Shown: one piece after another, positions 1-10,292 of the stretch | Numbering within the stretch: position 1 is the stretch's first letter | Layout: each line of letters opens with the position of its first letter | Assembly: GCA_020809705.1 (NCBI GenBank) | Contig: CP085832.1 | Location: 2,480,001-2,544,000, forward strand | Direction of reading: 5' to 3' | DNA length: 64,000 nt | DNA from: Calonectria ilicicola | Taxonomy: Eukaryota; Ascomycota; Sordariomycetes; Hypocreales; Nectriaceae | Notes under the pieces: model-generated | Told to the model about the DNA's origin: nothing | Seen by the model: the letters and a program-made list of their open reading frames with translations, nothing else | Database searches by the model: none | Made by a program: the position numbers and the translations under genes

Positions 1-3000
1 TTGCGCCGACAAGTGTGTCTAACACTCCAACTGTTCAGCCAACATACCTCGGCCGGGGATGGGATCCTCGCTGGATGGGAGCCGTGTGGTTGAAACACGC
101 TAGAAAGCAATCTCTTTTTCTAGAAGCTGGGGTGGGTGGCATTGCGCCAGCGGCGAGTGCTTCTGTTGCGGTCGATCGGACGAGTTGCTAGGTCAAGGAT
201 GATGCCGCAGCAGATCTTGTGGAAACCACCAGTTCTGGCTTCAACTGGCCAGCAGAATTATCCGAGGAGGGGTCGGATTGCCTTGGCAGGCTAGTCTCAT
301 CCGCAGGTGGTGGTGTCATGGCCACGAAGCAACCCTCTGTCACCGTTCTCATTTGCTCCCTGCAGGCTTTTGCTGGGGGTGCCTCTGCTTGGCGCGCTTG
401 CGGCCGACCACCCTCGTTCTGTCGGCTCTCTCCTAACCAGGGCTTGACCCGGGCAGCCCATGTGCAGCAAGCCATGGGGCGGTAGTGCGACTACCGAAGT
501 GCCGATGAGGTTGAATTTCACCTTATTGGAGGCTCACACTCTCAAATTCAACTCCACGATTTACAGATCTGATGGACGGGGCGAAATACGTAAAAGTTTG
601 CTTGTAGCCCATCGTTTCCCCGCCCTTACAACGTGCAAATCCGGGGAAGTCTCCATCTGCTCACGCTCGCGCCAGGTCTGAGGAGACTTTGGCGGCCCAT
701 CACCACGGTTCCCTAGACGTTTGTACGTAATGAAATAGTTGCCAGCCAGCGAAAGAGTGGCCCCCGCCGTTGAGAAGCTGGCATCATCAGACGCTTCCAA
801 TGTCGCACGCATGGTCCAACAGTGGGCTCGGACGCTGACCGGCCCTTCTCCCTGGCAGGCTCCGCACGCAATATATTCCATCCAGCTTGGACCCGGCCAA
901 CAGACATCTCCTCTCACATGGGAGAAGTTGGATGCACTGTGTACATTTTCCCATCAGATATCATGTCTCCTTCACCGCACAGCCGCCTCTTGCGCCTCTA
1001 ATTATGCACGGGGGCCCCGTACAACGAGATGACATGTCAGCATGAAACATTGGCGATGAAAATTGTCAAAGACACGCAGCACTCCCCCAGCACACTCATA
1101 CCCGACATCATGGGTGCGGTACGCAACGTTTCCGAGTCACCACCACGGTGTCTTTCCTTTGGTGGAATTGTTGGGTCGCTGGTTCTGCATTAGGTTCAGT
1201 GCAGTGGTGCGAATAGAAACAGCATCAAGTTGTGAGACACGGTGCCACCTCGCCACAAAGCCATTATATCATTGTGCTTTTCAGCGCGACAGCACCTGGC
1301 AGCCACTGACGATAAAAAGGCACGCATCCTTGGAGGACATATCGAGGATTAGGAAATGACTTGCGGTACTAACCCCAAGCGGGAGCAGTAGTTTGCTCCA
1401 TAGAGGCTAATGCAAGGCCCTCTTCAGGGCTGACATTTCGCTGTTGGTGCGCTGCTTGGATGTTCACTTGTCCCGAGAATAACCTTTGCTTGCGCATCAT
1501 CAAAGCTACGAAGCGCCAGATCACCAAGCTACCTTTCGAATGAGACTGTCTTGCCCTGGTCTTTCTTTTAATGCCCGCCCGGAAAATATCGGGTCAGGAC
1601 CTCAACCTGGCCTGAACGGACGCATCCATGCTGGCTCCATGCGAAGAAGAGCGTTTTGGTGGTTTCCACCACAGGACAGGTTTCTTACCTTTGCCAATAC
1701 AACCCACAGGCCAAAAACTACGCCAATACAAAAGGTGCAAGGCCAAGTTAATCACAGGTCAGAATACTGTTGCCTGATTTTGGTCTCAGCCACTTCAAAG
1801 GGTCCCGAAAACCTCACCACTTGGCTCCTTTTGCCCGCTACACATAATCCCCGCACGATGGTTTGGGCTGCGCGAAACACGACAAACCATGGCGCCCCTT
1901 GCACAAACCACTCCGCAGAAATCAACCGTGGTTCTGAGGCATGCATGCAAGATAGCCTACGAGTACCTTATTTATGGAGCCCATCGTCTAGGATTTCGAG
2001 TTGCTTGGCGAGGGCGGTCCCTGGTATTGGCCCATATTTTGTGGTTTTGTGATGTCAATACACAATGTCATACCCGCGTTGTCGTCAAGCCCACGTTCTC
2101 GAAGCTATTTAAACATGCCACTATTACGGGGTTTTAAAGTGCTAAGATAAACTACTCTCAAGTGGATGGCTTCCGTAATGAGGGCCCCGTCTCCGCATTG
2201 TCGGTGAATGGTGCGTACTACTGACTACCTGGTCCACGCTTGAAGCTGAGTGGACGAGCCTTGTTGTTGCATCAATAGGAACTCGCAGTGACCCCCCTTT
2301 GCTCGTTTTCTATACAGCTCTTCCAGAAATTGCCTCTAATCGAACCCCTTTGCCATCATCGACCTCTGCATCGTAAGCCGCGTACAGCAAATCTAGCACT
2401 CCGAAACGATGTAGTGCGTAAAGGCCAAATGAACCTCCCATTTTAGTTGTTGCAGGCGACGGAGATCTGCCGGTTCGGTAATTTTGGATTCTGGAACTAT
2501 ACTTGGGCTTGCTGCAGGCGGTTTCCGGGATGCGTCGAAAGGCTGACTGACATCGGCTTCGCGAACCGTTGGCGCAGACCAAGACCACCAGCCACAAAAG
2601 TTAGAACCATTGTAGAATTTGAAGGTAGATGTCGCAACTGCTGCCCTGTTTTCACCGTGGAATGATCACTGTGGAATGAAAAGGAAGACAAGCCACGCCA
2701 GAACAAAACAACGGGCTTGGTCGAGAGTACTAAAGAAAATACCATGGCGATCAATGCGCAAAAGAATGGCAAATACATTTTTCCGATAAAGGGTTGCGAT
2801 CCGGCGGCCTCCAAACCATCCGATTTGATAAGGCTGAATTGCTCGAAACATGATGCCGTATATTACCTAGTCTTGGTTCTTTGGCTGACTTTCTTCAGCC
2901 AGTGGCTTTAGTTGAAAAGCGCCTCGGTGCCATTTTAGCCCGGTCTGGGCAACCATTTGATCACCTCTAGCGAATAGGCACGTCGAATTTTACAACCGAA

Positions 3001-3391
3001 GAGACTCTGACGACGCGTGCTGACGTCGGCAATGGGCTGCTTTTTCGGTATTAATTCTACATTACTTGTGTTCGAGATGAGCTTTTTTATTCAAGCAGCC
3101 TTCACCCCGCTTGTGTCCTCATCACCCATTCTTGCTCGATCCACGTTCCGTCAAACGACAAGACAGATAAAACGCGCGCGTGCCAGATTGCGGTACAATA
3201 CCCACGATAAAACCGGCTGAATAATTCATCAAACAAATCTACCACGATAATCCCATCCCGCCTGGAACAAGTCAACGCGCAGCAAGGATTGCGTGACCGA
3301 GAGTCAAGGGGCCCCCACAAGGCAGGCGGCCTTGTGCTTATCTTTATCTCTCTTTGCCTTTTTCCCTTGGGCTTGGGTGATCGACCCTGCA
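1..3391. other. Left flank without a supportable gene
   Basis: Open frames are present on both strands, the longest about 190 codons at 1486-2052, but none shows a recognisable domain, a convincing start context, or splice sites that join it to another frame. Base composition is near even and no tandem or inverted repeat stands out. The stretch may hold the upstream region of the cysteine-pair repeat gene that begins at 3392, and part of a gene lying further left cannot be excluded. Confidence 0.5.
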
Positions 3392-3952
3392 ATGGATCGC
3401 CCAGACACCAAAGCGCAGCAGCCCCACTCGACAACAGTGGATGGGGCCTTTCAATCCCACCCACTGGTCACTGACGGCTTCGAGGATCTCCCGCCTTCGT
3501 ATGAAGCCTCCACCGCTACCTCCGCCGCTGTCCCGCCCCTGCCCAGCGCCCAGAGCCCCCGCAGCAGCACCGAAAGCACACGGTCGCATAGCGGTCTGCT
3601 TGGCGCATCGTCGCAGCCCGCACCCGAACCCCAGCCATCAGCGTCGGGGCCTCGCCACCATGCCATGGCCGAGGGATATCAACAGACGAGCCCCATGTCG
3701 TGGGAGCAGCGCGACTGGGACGCCCTTCGCAGCAAACCGGGCTGCTGCGGGTCTTCGAGCGGCGGGTGCTGCTTCTCGAGCCGTGGTGGTTGTTGTTTCT
3801 CAGACAGAGGCGGGTGCTGCTTCTCCGATCGCGAAGGGTGCTGTTTCTCCGATCGGGCTGGATGCTGTTGCGGCGACACTGGGGGCGCATGCTGTGCATC
3901 AAATGGGGCATGCTGTATGAGCGAGGGCCCAACACAACCTAATAAACTGTGA
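3392..3952 (+). CDS. Cysteine-pair octapeptide repeat protein
   Basis: An intronless frame of 186 residues. The open frame extends upstream to about 3293 without an ATG, so the first ATG at 3392 is taken as the start. The N-terminal half is rich in Pro, Ser and Thr and carries a PPSY motif at residues 34-37 (a PPxY-type WW-ligand motif), followed by a low-complexity linker. From about residue 117 the tail is a run of Cys-Cys pairs spaced about every eight residues with the pattern GGCCFSDR, roughly eight pairs in total and more degenerate at the end. There is no signal peptide or clear hydrophobic helix, so it looks cytosolic or membrane-associated through its cysteines. Similar cysteine-rich proteins are widely annotated in ascomycetes without a proven function; metal binding or S-acylation of the CC pairs is my inference. 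An AATAAA-like motif overlaps the last codons. Confidence 0.75.
   Translation: MDRPDTKAQQPHSTTVDGAFQSHPLVTDGFEDLPPSYEASTATSAAVPPLPSAQSPRSSTESTRSHSGLLGASSQPAPEPQPSASGPRHHAMAEGYQQTSPMSWEQRDWDALRSKPGCCGSSSGGCCFSSRGGCCFSDRGGCCFSDREGCCFSDRAGCCCGDTGGACCASNGACCMSEGPTQPNKL
3740..3918 (+). repeat. 24-bp coding repeat for CC octapeptides
   Basis: The DNA for the cysteine tail is a short tandem array with a unit near 24 bp, each unit encoding Gly-Gly-Cys-Cys-Phe-Ser-Asp/Ser-Arg or a variant. The three middle units are nearly identical and the outer ones have diverged, which is the usual picture of growth and shrinkage from the centre of an array. Copy number may differ between strains. Confidence 0.7.
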
Positions 3953-4217
3953 TGGTTTTAGGCAGGGCGTTTTTGTACATAGGTATCAAATGACGACGAG
4001 AAGGCGGCGGCGCGGCACGTTTCCCAGTAATACCCCATAAGATGATGGCAGGAGAGATTAGCCACATTTACTCAGTATATATTTAATCAAGATTCCATTA
4101 GCTATTTGAAGCCTATAATTGTATTTGTCTCCAGATCCCAGAGCTCACTCTAGTCCATCCCCAATAGTATCACGGCACTCAGCTCTCATCGACGCCCACA
4201 AACCGAGGAGTAGTTAA

Positions 4218-5241
4218 TCACCCAGACAGCCATTTCATTGCCAACGACGCTGCATCTTTACGCAGATCCTCAAGGAATAAGAGTATATAATGCACAGGCG
4301 TCGTCCCGTATCCGCTACCTAAATAAGGAGCCCACATAAAAAACGATCCAATGATGCGGTAGCCAAGCGGATTCCAGAACTCTCCTCTCGCAACAAGCGG
4401 TCGTGGTTTTGGCATCCACATTGGAGATAGAGGCTTGTGGATAAAGTAGAAGATCTAAATTTTCACATCAGCCATTATCCCCCGATTAACAAGAGAGTAG
4501 AAAGGTACTGTACCGTCTCGGCTGCATCTGCCAAGGGTCCAACAACAAAGTAGAAGAGCATGGCACGACCAAAATAAGGACCCGGGTTCTTCATATTCGC
4601 ATCCCAGATGGCTCCATGGGAGACTTTGGAATCATAGATTCTAGCAAGGAACACATCGACAGTTTTTATAATAATCCCGAATATGGCGATTAAAGTGAGA
4701 AGGCTGTATATGTGCTCGATCAAGCTTACACCGGCCAAGAATAAAAACCGGGAGACGGGGCGGAGTGGCTTGTTGACCATACGCATTTCCACGCGAGGGC
4801 CGGTAAAAATGGAAGTGATGTGACAAGACTCAATGTCTTGTCTCTGTGATTCGTTAATAAACATGCTGACTTTTTAAATATTGGAAATTGGCTTACATTT
4901 TGTCGGATGGGCTCAAGGACACTAATGACAGCAAAGGCCAAAAGTGTATGAATGCCCACACTGATCTGTTCGGTGCTGGCTCCTGGGACGACAAGCTTGT
5001 CTACAATTGCGCCTACGCACACCATCAAACTCCCAGTCGCAGCGAAATAGAACGGAGTCCACCATGTGGGACCATCACCAGGTCCAGATACGACGAGGTA
5101 GGTTGCAAAGACAAGGAGAGGGATCATGGGAACTTGGAGAATGGCGGCGCTGCACCCAAGACCTGCCACTATCCCATGGTAGACAGCTGCAGCAGTAATG
5201 GATGCCACCCAGCAAAAGATGTGGTGTTTGGCGGAAAGCAT
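4218..5241 (-). CDS. Polytopic membrane protein, unassigned family
   Basis: Three exons on the minus strand (5241-4897, 4843-4514, 4454-4218) join in phase 0 across introns of 53 and 59 nt with GTAAGC and GTACAG donors and give 303 residues. The start ATG at 5241 precedes a short polar leader and the first hydrophobic helix. I count about seven hydrophobic segments, four in exon 1 (roughly residues 9-30, 31-52, 61-86 and 95-110), the rest in exons 2 and 3, with a WAPYLGSGYG stretch near the C-terminus. I do not recognise the family. The size and topology resemble integral membrane proteins of meroterpenoid or indole-diterpene clusters and wax-synthase-like acyltransferases, but no diagnostic motif is visible and no such cluster lies beside it. 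A copy of a dispersed repeat (about 5473-5690) occupies its upstream region. Confidence 0.7.
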
Positions 5242-5472
5242 GTTGTCCCTATTTGATACGCGAATGTGCGCGATGGTGCTGGGACTCGAGTTTGATGAAC
5301 ATGGGTGAAAGTGATTGCGAATGGGGATGAAAGATGAGAGGTCACAATTTTTTTCTTGCAAAATATTTTCAGAGCTGGGGGCGAACCCTTCTATAAAGTC
5401 AAGCAAGGACTCAGCAAGGTATTTATTTGTAAGGATGCATTGCGTTTTTGGTTGCAGAAGCCTAATTTCCAA

Positions 5473-5690
5473 CCTGTGCGGTGCAATCCTCGAAAGATTG
5501 GTCCCGTTTTCATTTTTCCACCATCTTCCAGCCAAATTATAAATAAATAAAATTATATAAACAATATAAATAAATAATTTTATATTTAATTTTTTTTCTT
5601 CTAAGATCAAATACCTTTTAGGGCGGTTAAGTTCCGTGCTACCAATGGTGAAAAAGTCACAGGGCGCATTGTATATCATACTGCCTGGCC
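5473..5690 (+). repeat. Dispersed repeat copy A
   Basis: This stretch is similar to the reverse complement of about 46829-47036. Shared landmarks in the same order are a pyrimidine-rich part ending CAGCCAAATTATAAATAAAT, an AT-only core, a GGCGGTT block, and GTCACAGGG followed by an ATTGTATA block. Differences are largely C/T and G/A transitions. I see no terminal inverted repeat or coding capacity, so the element class is unknown. It lies about 230 bp upstream of the start of the 303-aa membrane protein gene. Confidence 0.55.
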
Positions 5691-6239
5691 TCGACGGTGA
5701 TGCTATTGGATGTCGCTGGCTCTCTCCAGGCAAAAATCATTCATTTGCTTCATTTCGTCAAATATCCACCAGTCCCGTCTGAGTCGTCTTACTGTTCACA
5801 AAATGGGGCGATCGCAATGGCTCCAACACATCATTGAAATAGTAGTCATCGCGAATGCTGGCACTGGATGAGAAAAAGAACATTGATGGCTACAGAAATA
5901 GCAAAGCAAATGATCAACCAGTTCGGAGGTTAATTATGGACTATTTATTGATACAAAAAGATTGCACTCAGACAACTCAAGTTCACTTTTTCAAGCATCA
6001 GTGCATCGTTTCCGTTGAAGCAGGATTGGGTGATGAGGGGTCAGAACACAGGGGTACGTGAGGATCTCTGCGGTGTGTTAACGTTCCGCAATGATATAAT
6101 TTTTCTAGGGGGGAGAATGTGGCGTCGAAAAGGAGTCTTGTGTATGCGCTGTTGGGTAGTCATGTCCAAGGGAGGTCCTTGGTGGGACGTGTCGCAGATT
6201 TGGCTTCACCATTGACCAGGTGTGTTTGATAGCATCTCT

Positions 6240-6660
6240 AGTTTTAATTGCGCATTAAGAAGAAAATAATGCCAACCATTGGGCATCAAGCGAAAGTCTA
6301 ACCTTGACCGACAGCTTCATCCCTGTCTTTTTCGATGGCGTTCGCCCCTGGTCTCCTCGCCAGGTCTCATCCCTTGACAGTTTTATCCAATGAAAGCAAT
6401 GAAAGCCACTGTCTCTTCCAGAAAAGGAAATGTCAATCTAGTTTTGACCGCTGTCATCAGACGCTAGTACAAGGTATTGATTACTGCCTAGACAAATCAT
6501 GGAACAAACAAGTCGGATGTGATGCCGGAGGGTGTAGGTGTTGCTCCCTGCATCCCAGATCTCCATTGTCTTGTTCTGCAAGCCTAGGACAAATACATGT
6601 TGTGCCAAATTATTCAGGGCCAGGAACCCAGCGAAGCCATTAGCTACGCTGGATTACATA
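6240..6660 (-). pseudogene. WD40-repeat protein relic
   Basis: The minus strand encodes several WD40 signatures that no single open frame can join. Around 6650-6540 it reads VFVLGLQNKTMEIWDAG, the typical end of a WD blade. Further on, around 6400-6370, it reads DKTVKG, then a stop where the family has Trp (TGG to TGA), then DLA. Near 6300 a VRLSLDAQWLAL stretch matches the usual V-x-F-S-P-D-G-x-x-L-A strand, again ended by a stop. Family knowledge points to a beta-propeller protein such as the NACHT-WD40 type common in ascomycetes, but no NTPase part is seen here. The TGG to TGA change fits G-to-A decay by RIP. The homology is read by eye, so the limits are approximate. Confidence 0.6.
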
Positions 6661-6711
6661 TTTCCAAGAACAAGCTGGAAGTTTTCTGTGCTAAAAACAC
6701 GCAATCCCTCT

Positions 6712-6730
6712 CTTTTTTTTTTTTTTTTTT
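6712..6730. repeat. Poly(T) tract
   Basis: An uninterrupted run of about 19 T just upstream (minus-strand sense) of the WD40 relic. It could be a decayed poly(A) tail or simple slippage; nothing else distinguishes it. Confidence 0.7.
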
Positions 6731-7667
6731 ACATGTGATAATTCTCAAATGCTTATCCCAGAAGCGATGTTGGGATAAAATTTTGCCTTTGGGCTGATAG
6801 ACCTAGACTGGGCATCTACGCCACCGGCGTTAGTATTTCGAGCGCGTGACGAGAGTGCCAAGACTGTCTTGTCTTGAATAATCAGGATTTGAGGGGAACC
6901 GGGAGTAGCGAGATAGTCTTGGGAATTACGTCTGTTACTTTCCGCTTAGGCAGGTTTCTCTCGGGAATTTTGATGTAAAGATTCCAAAATTTGCATCGGA
7001 AATATACATCTGTTTCGAATGCTGGCTATTTTCTTCTGGATGGGCTGCTGCCTCTCAGAACGACTTTCCGTGCCGACGTGAATAAGCGAGCAACGCAACA
7101 CCCTAGAACAGTTTAGTCGTGAACTTTACACCTCATTCGTGACCGAACCCAACCCGATTAATCCTGATAGGTTTTTGGCGGTGGGCCGTCCGATCCAGAG
7201 ACTACAGCCGAGATTGGTGTGGCTTCGTGGCGTATCGCCTCCTGTTTTGGTGACTAGCCGATTGCATCATGCATGTTGGTCAAAACTACCCCATTTAAAA
7301 AAGGAAAATGGCTGTAAGAAAAAGAAATATTTCGATATCCCATAGGAAGAGGCCTTCGGAATAAGATGACTCGGAATCCATCCTGTATTGTGCATGCAAT
7401 AGCGACGTTGTTTCAACCCTGGGAATTTAAATTTCAAGCTCTCAGAACATCTTTCTCCTTTTGGCTTGCCGACAACCTTAATGGCCGTGCGTGTCTCACT
7501 CAATTGGGCATTAGCTAAATTCAAAGTGATCTTTAAAAACCCGACCCCCCGACTAGCCAGAAGCCTCTCTTCGTTGTGATCTTTTCAGGACACAACTTTG
7601 TCGTCATTCCCGTTTTATGGTGCCCTCGCATTTTAATTAATCAATAAACCGTTGAGACAGATCGGTC

Positions 7668-8872
7668 ATGCGAGATCTTACTCCCCTAGAATTCATTGTG
7701 AGCCGCGGCACCTGGAGCCAGACTAGCCGATCTTTCAGTGCTAAACAGTTCCACCAGATCGTATTATGGATGCTCGCGGGAATTTGTATCTTTTTTACCA
7801 TTGCCAGGCTTGCCGTGCGCACATGGAAGAAGATGTGGGTTTTCTGGGTGTCTGAGGCTTGGCTTGTTCTCGCTACAACAAGCTTCACGGCCCTCGTTAT
7901 CGGCACACAGTACTACTGGGTAACTGGCACAAACGATTTTGGCAGCACAGACAACATAGGTTTTAACAAGGTACGTGGGTATATTTTAACTGAACAATAG
8001 CTAATCTTTGACAGTGGCAGTATGCCGTGTTTGTGATTTCCGACATTGAGTTTTACTTTGCTAGATTCAGTTTACTCGCATTTTATAATGAACTGTTTCC
8101 CATATCAGAAGAAAAACTCAGGAAATGCCTCTATGTAGTAATGGCGATCAATGTGTGTGGATTTATAATTGCTGCATGCGGGAATATGTTTTGGTGCGGG
8201 GTGCCAATATCGAAAAATTGGTCCGTCGACATTGATCTCCCTCATCTGCTCTGGTGGAAGAGTGCTAATTTCAACGAGTTTCGAACTTAAGGCTACACCC
8301 TGAAAATTGTGCAATATTTCTTACCACTGAGATTTACAAAATCACCTGGCCTGTCAATATCCTTTGCGAGATACTCGGTATGGCAAATCCTGTTTTACTT
8401 CCTCATATGATTCACTAATAATTTCGTCATAGTTTTTATGTTACCATTCGGCATGCTACGAAGACTAAAGGCAACGCCAAGAAGTGAGAAAATCGCTTTG
8501 ACTTGTCTCTTCAGCATTGGAATCATCTCGATTGTGACAAGCACTTGTCGTTTTGTCTTTGCTATGCAGTCAATTTTCACATACACCTCGAGTAAGTATC
8601 TCCTGAGTTTGATCATGTCTCATGCTGACAGAATAGCTATTGTCGCGTCGGCCGAGACCGTCAGCCAAATCGTGGTGTGTGCAGTGCCGGCATTGCGGCC
8701 AGTACTCCCGCACATATCTGCGTTCTTCTCCAAGTTATACGGCAAACTGACGGGTTCTACGGCGAGATCTGAGGACGAAAGAGCACTACACGGTTCCTGC
8801 AGTACTGGAGGAGGAAGAGAGAAAGACGGGAGTCGGAATACTGACACAAATATATCAGAGTTGGGGGAATAG
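7668..8872 (+). CDS. Fungal rhodopsin-like (SAT4-type) membrane protein
   Basis: Five exons (7668-7970, 8015-8220, 8292-8377, 8433-8591, 8637-8872) join in frame to 329 residues; an alternative acceptor at 8020 would remove two residues. The layout matches the fungal rhodopsin/SAT4 domain family: seven hydrophobic helices, a Cys-containing loop (CGVPISKNW), and a last helix with the family-like VCAVPALRPVL. The C-tail from about residue 285 is hydrophilic and Ser/Glu-rich. Exon phases and sequence around introns 2-4 parallel those of the second family member at 51397-52899, which is how intron 2 (8221-8291) was placed; its donor GTCCGT is weak. Members are plasma-membrane proteins often listed as PTH11-related receptors, but ligand and partner are unknown. 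The last intron has a strong GTAAGT donor and uses the acceptor at 8636. Confidence 0.85.
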
Positions 8873-9171
8873 CAGGCGGAGGAAGGAAATATGTTAGAAA
8901 TCTCTCAGCCTCGTTCCTAGATGCAAGAGGTTGCGGCTTGTAGCATTCAAAACTCGTTTCTTTTTTTCGTTCAGGAGGCGTTGAACTACGGAGGAAACAA
9001 AATTGTCAATTAACAATACTAAGATTAATGCTATATGAATAATACCAGGCTTATTTACATTTCACTCATGCCAGTTCTTTCTTTTTCTTTTTTTTTCTAA
9101 CCACTGGGGATAGGAGTGAGGGGCAGGGCACCTCTCACAGTAATAAGCTAAATTGCAATCCATCGAAAATC

Positions 9172-9290
9172 ACATACGACCATACCTACCAGAGAATTCG
9201 GGATCCCGTCCGCTCTCCCATAGACAAGCTGGTAAGGGGCCGATTAGTAGTTGGGTCGGTGACGACCAGCGAATCCCGGCTGTTGTATGT
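9172..9290 (+). rRNA. 5S ribosomal RNA gene
   Basis: The 119-nt segment begins ACATACGACC and ends GTTGTATGT, and these ends pair over nine bases to form helix I. The interior has the fungal 5S landmarks in order: the GGGATCCCGTCCGCTC box, CCCATAGA, TAGTAGTTGGGTCGGTGACG, and CCAGCGAATCCCGG. Helix II also pairs (CTACCAG with CTGGTAA). The internal promoter boxes look intact and a T-run follows, so it looks functional. In filamentous ascomycetes 5S genes are commonly scattered singly through the genome, which is the arrangement here. Its product joins the large ribosomal subunit; transcription is by RNA polymerase III. Confidence 0.93.
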
Positions 9291-9292
9291 TC

Positions 9293-9297
9293 TTTTT
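9293..9297 (+). terminator. Pol III terminator of the 5S gene
   Basis: Five consecutive T residues lie two bases after the 3' end of the 5S sequence, the standard RNA polymerase III stop signal on the coding strand. Confidence 0.8.
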
Positions 9298-9298
9298 G

Positions 9299-9559
9299 CT
9301 ATCTTGAATAGCGGCAATTCTTTTTATGGGGGATATAGTGCACCCGATCAATTACTACTACGCATCCAAACCGGTAGCCTAGTGTAATATATTCTTCGGA
9401 CACAGCACCAGAGACCAGAGCTTCTTGCGCCAACTCAACAAACCATTGGGGTTTCACATACGGAATGTTCAAGGGATGGTCGCAGGCTTTTCCGTGTAAT
9501 CTCAGGCCTCGATATTTCCATCGAATAATCTTTTCAACTTCAACCCAGTTGGGGTTCAA
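9299..9559 (-). pseudogene. Unrecognised ORF fragment next to the 5S gene
   Basis: An 86-codon minus-strand frame with balanced, protein-like composition (rich in aromatic, charged and Val residues, for example KIIRWKYRGLRLHGK and EEYITLGYRFGCVVVIDRV). It ends just beyond the 5S terminator. No signal peptide, helix or known domain is visible, and no convincing upstream exon could be joined, although an acceptor-like TTTCAG lies about 50 bases upstream. It may be the last exon of a small gene or a remnant of a larger one. Confidence 0.3.
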
Positions 9560-10292
9560 GATATAGCCTTTTTTTAGGGTGATTTACCACGCCTAGCTGA
9601 AATATCAGAGTTATAAATTCAGGGAATTGGATTAACCTATTACTTTCCTCCGACTAGAACGCTGCTGTTACTTGATTTCCCAGATCAGTATTGCTAAATT
9701 TGACCTTGGGGGAAAGACTGAAGATCGGAGACCCTGCATGAATTAATTTAAATAGGACGTCATTGCAACCCTGCGAGCAACGTGACATGATTTGGTCAAA
9801 GGTGAGTAACATGATTATTGGTAAACGAGACATAGCGATGCCCCTCAGCGGTACCCAAGGCTTTCATCAACCTATGGCAGAATTTGCACCTAGAGCCCTG
9901 GATCACTTGTTCAATTTCCAAGGTGTGAACTTGCGTCATGTCGGATTCCATGGCTTTATGCGCATTGATTACTTGTCCCTGGACAAAAGTCACGCCCTTT
10001 TAGAAATCCGCCGACATCAGCGCAGCAAGCAAGTTGAGTTTGAGGTTCGCTTTGACTTTTACAGGCAAATTGTCAAAACAACTCGGACTTGAGGAGTCAC
10101 CTCTCCTTGATTTGTGGGCCAAAATGAATCTATTAGACTTTGATTCGAATGCAAGGAAGCTTTCAATTTTTCCTGGACCTCTCTGAGTCATCTATGCATC
10201 CTCAAAGAATTCAAAATCTTCGTGGATATATAAACCCTATTCTTCCCAGACCTGAACATCAACCATGCAACTTTGAAATCACCTCATTCATC

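Noticed and set aside
1486..2052. 188-codon plus-strand frame
   Set aside because: No motif, no splice context and no protein-like pattern.
5242..5733. Upstream extension of the membrane protein exon 1 frame
   Set aside because: The frame runs through a dispersed repeat copy and AT-rich DNA, and the ATG at 5241 lies directly before the first helix.
6100..6125. AGGGGGGAGAATGT, like a retrotransposon polypurine tract next to an LTR
   Set aside because: No long terminal repeat pair and no recognisable pol fragments were found around it.
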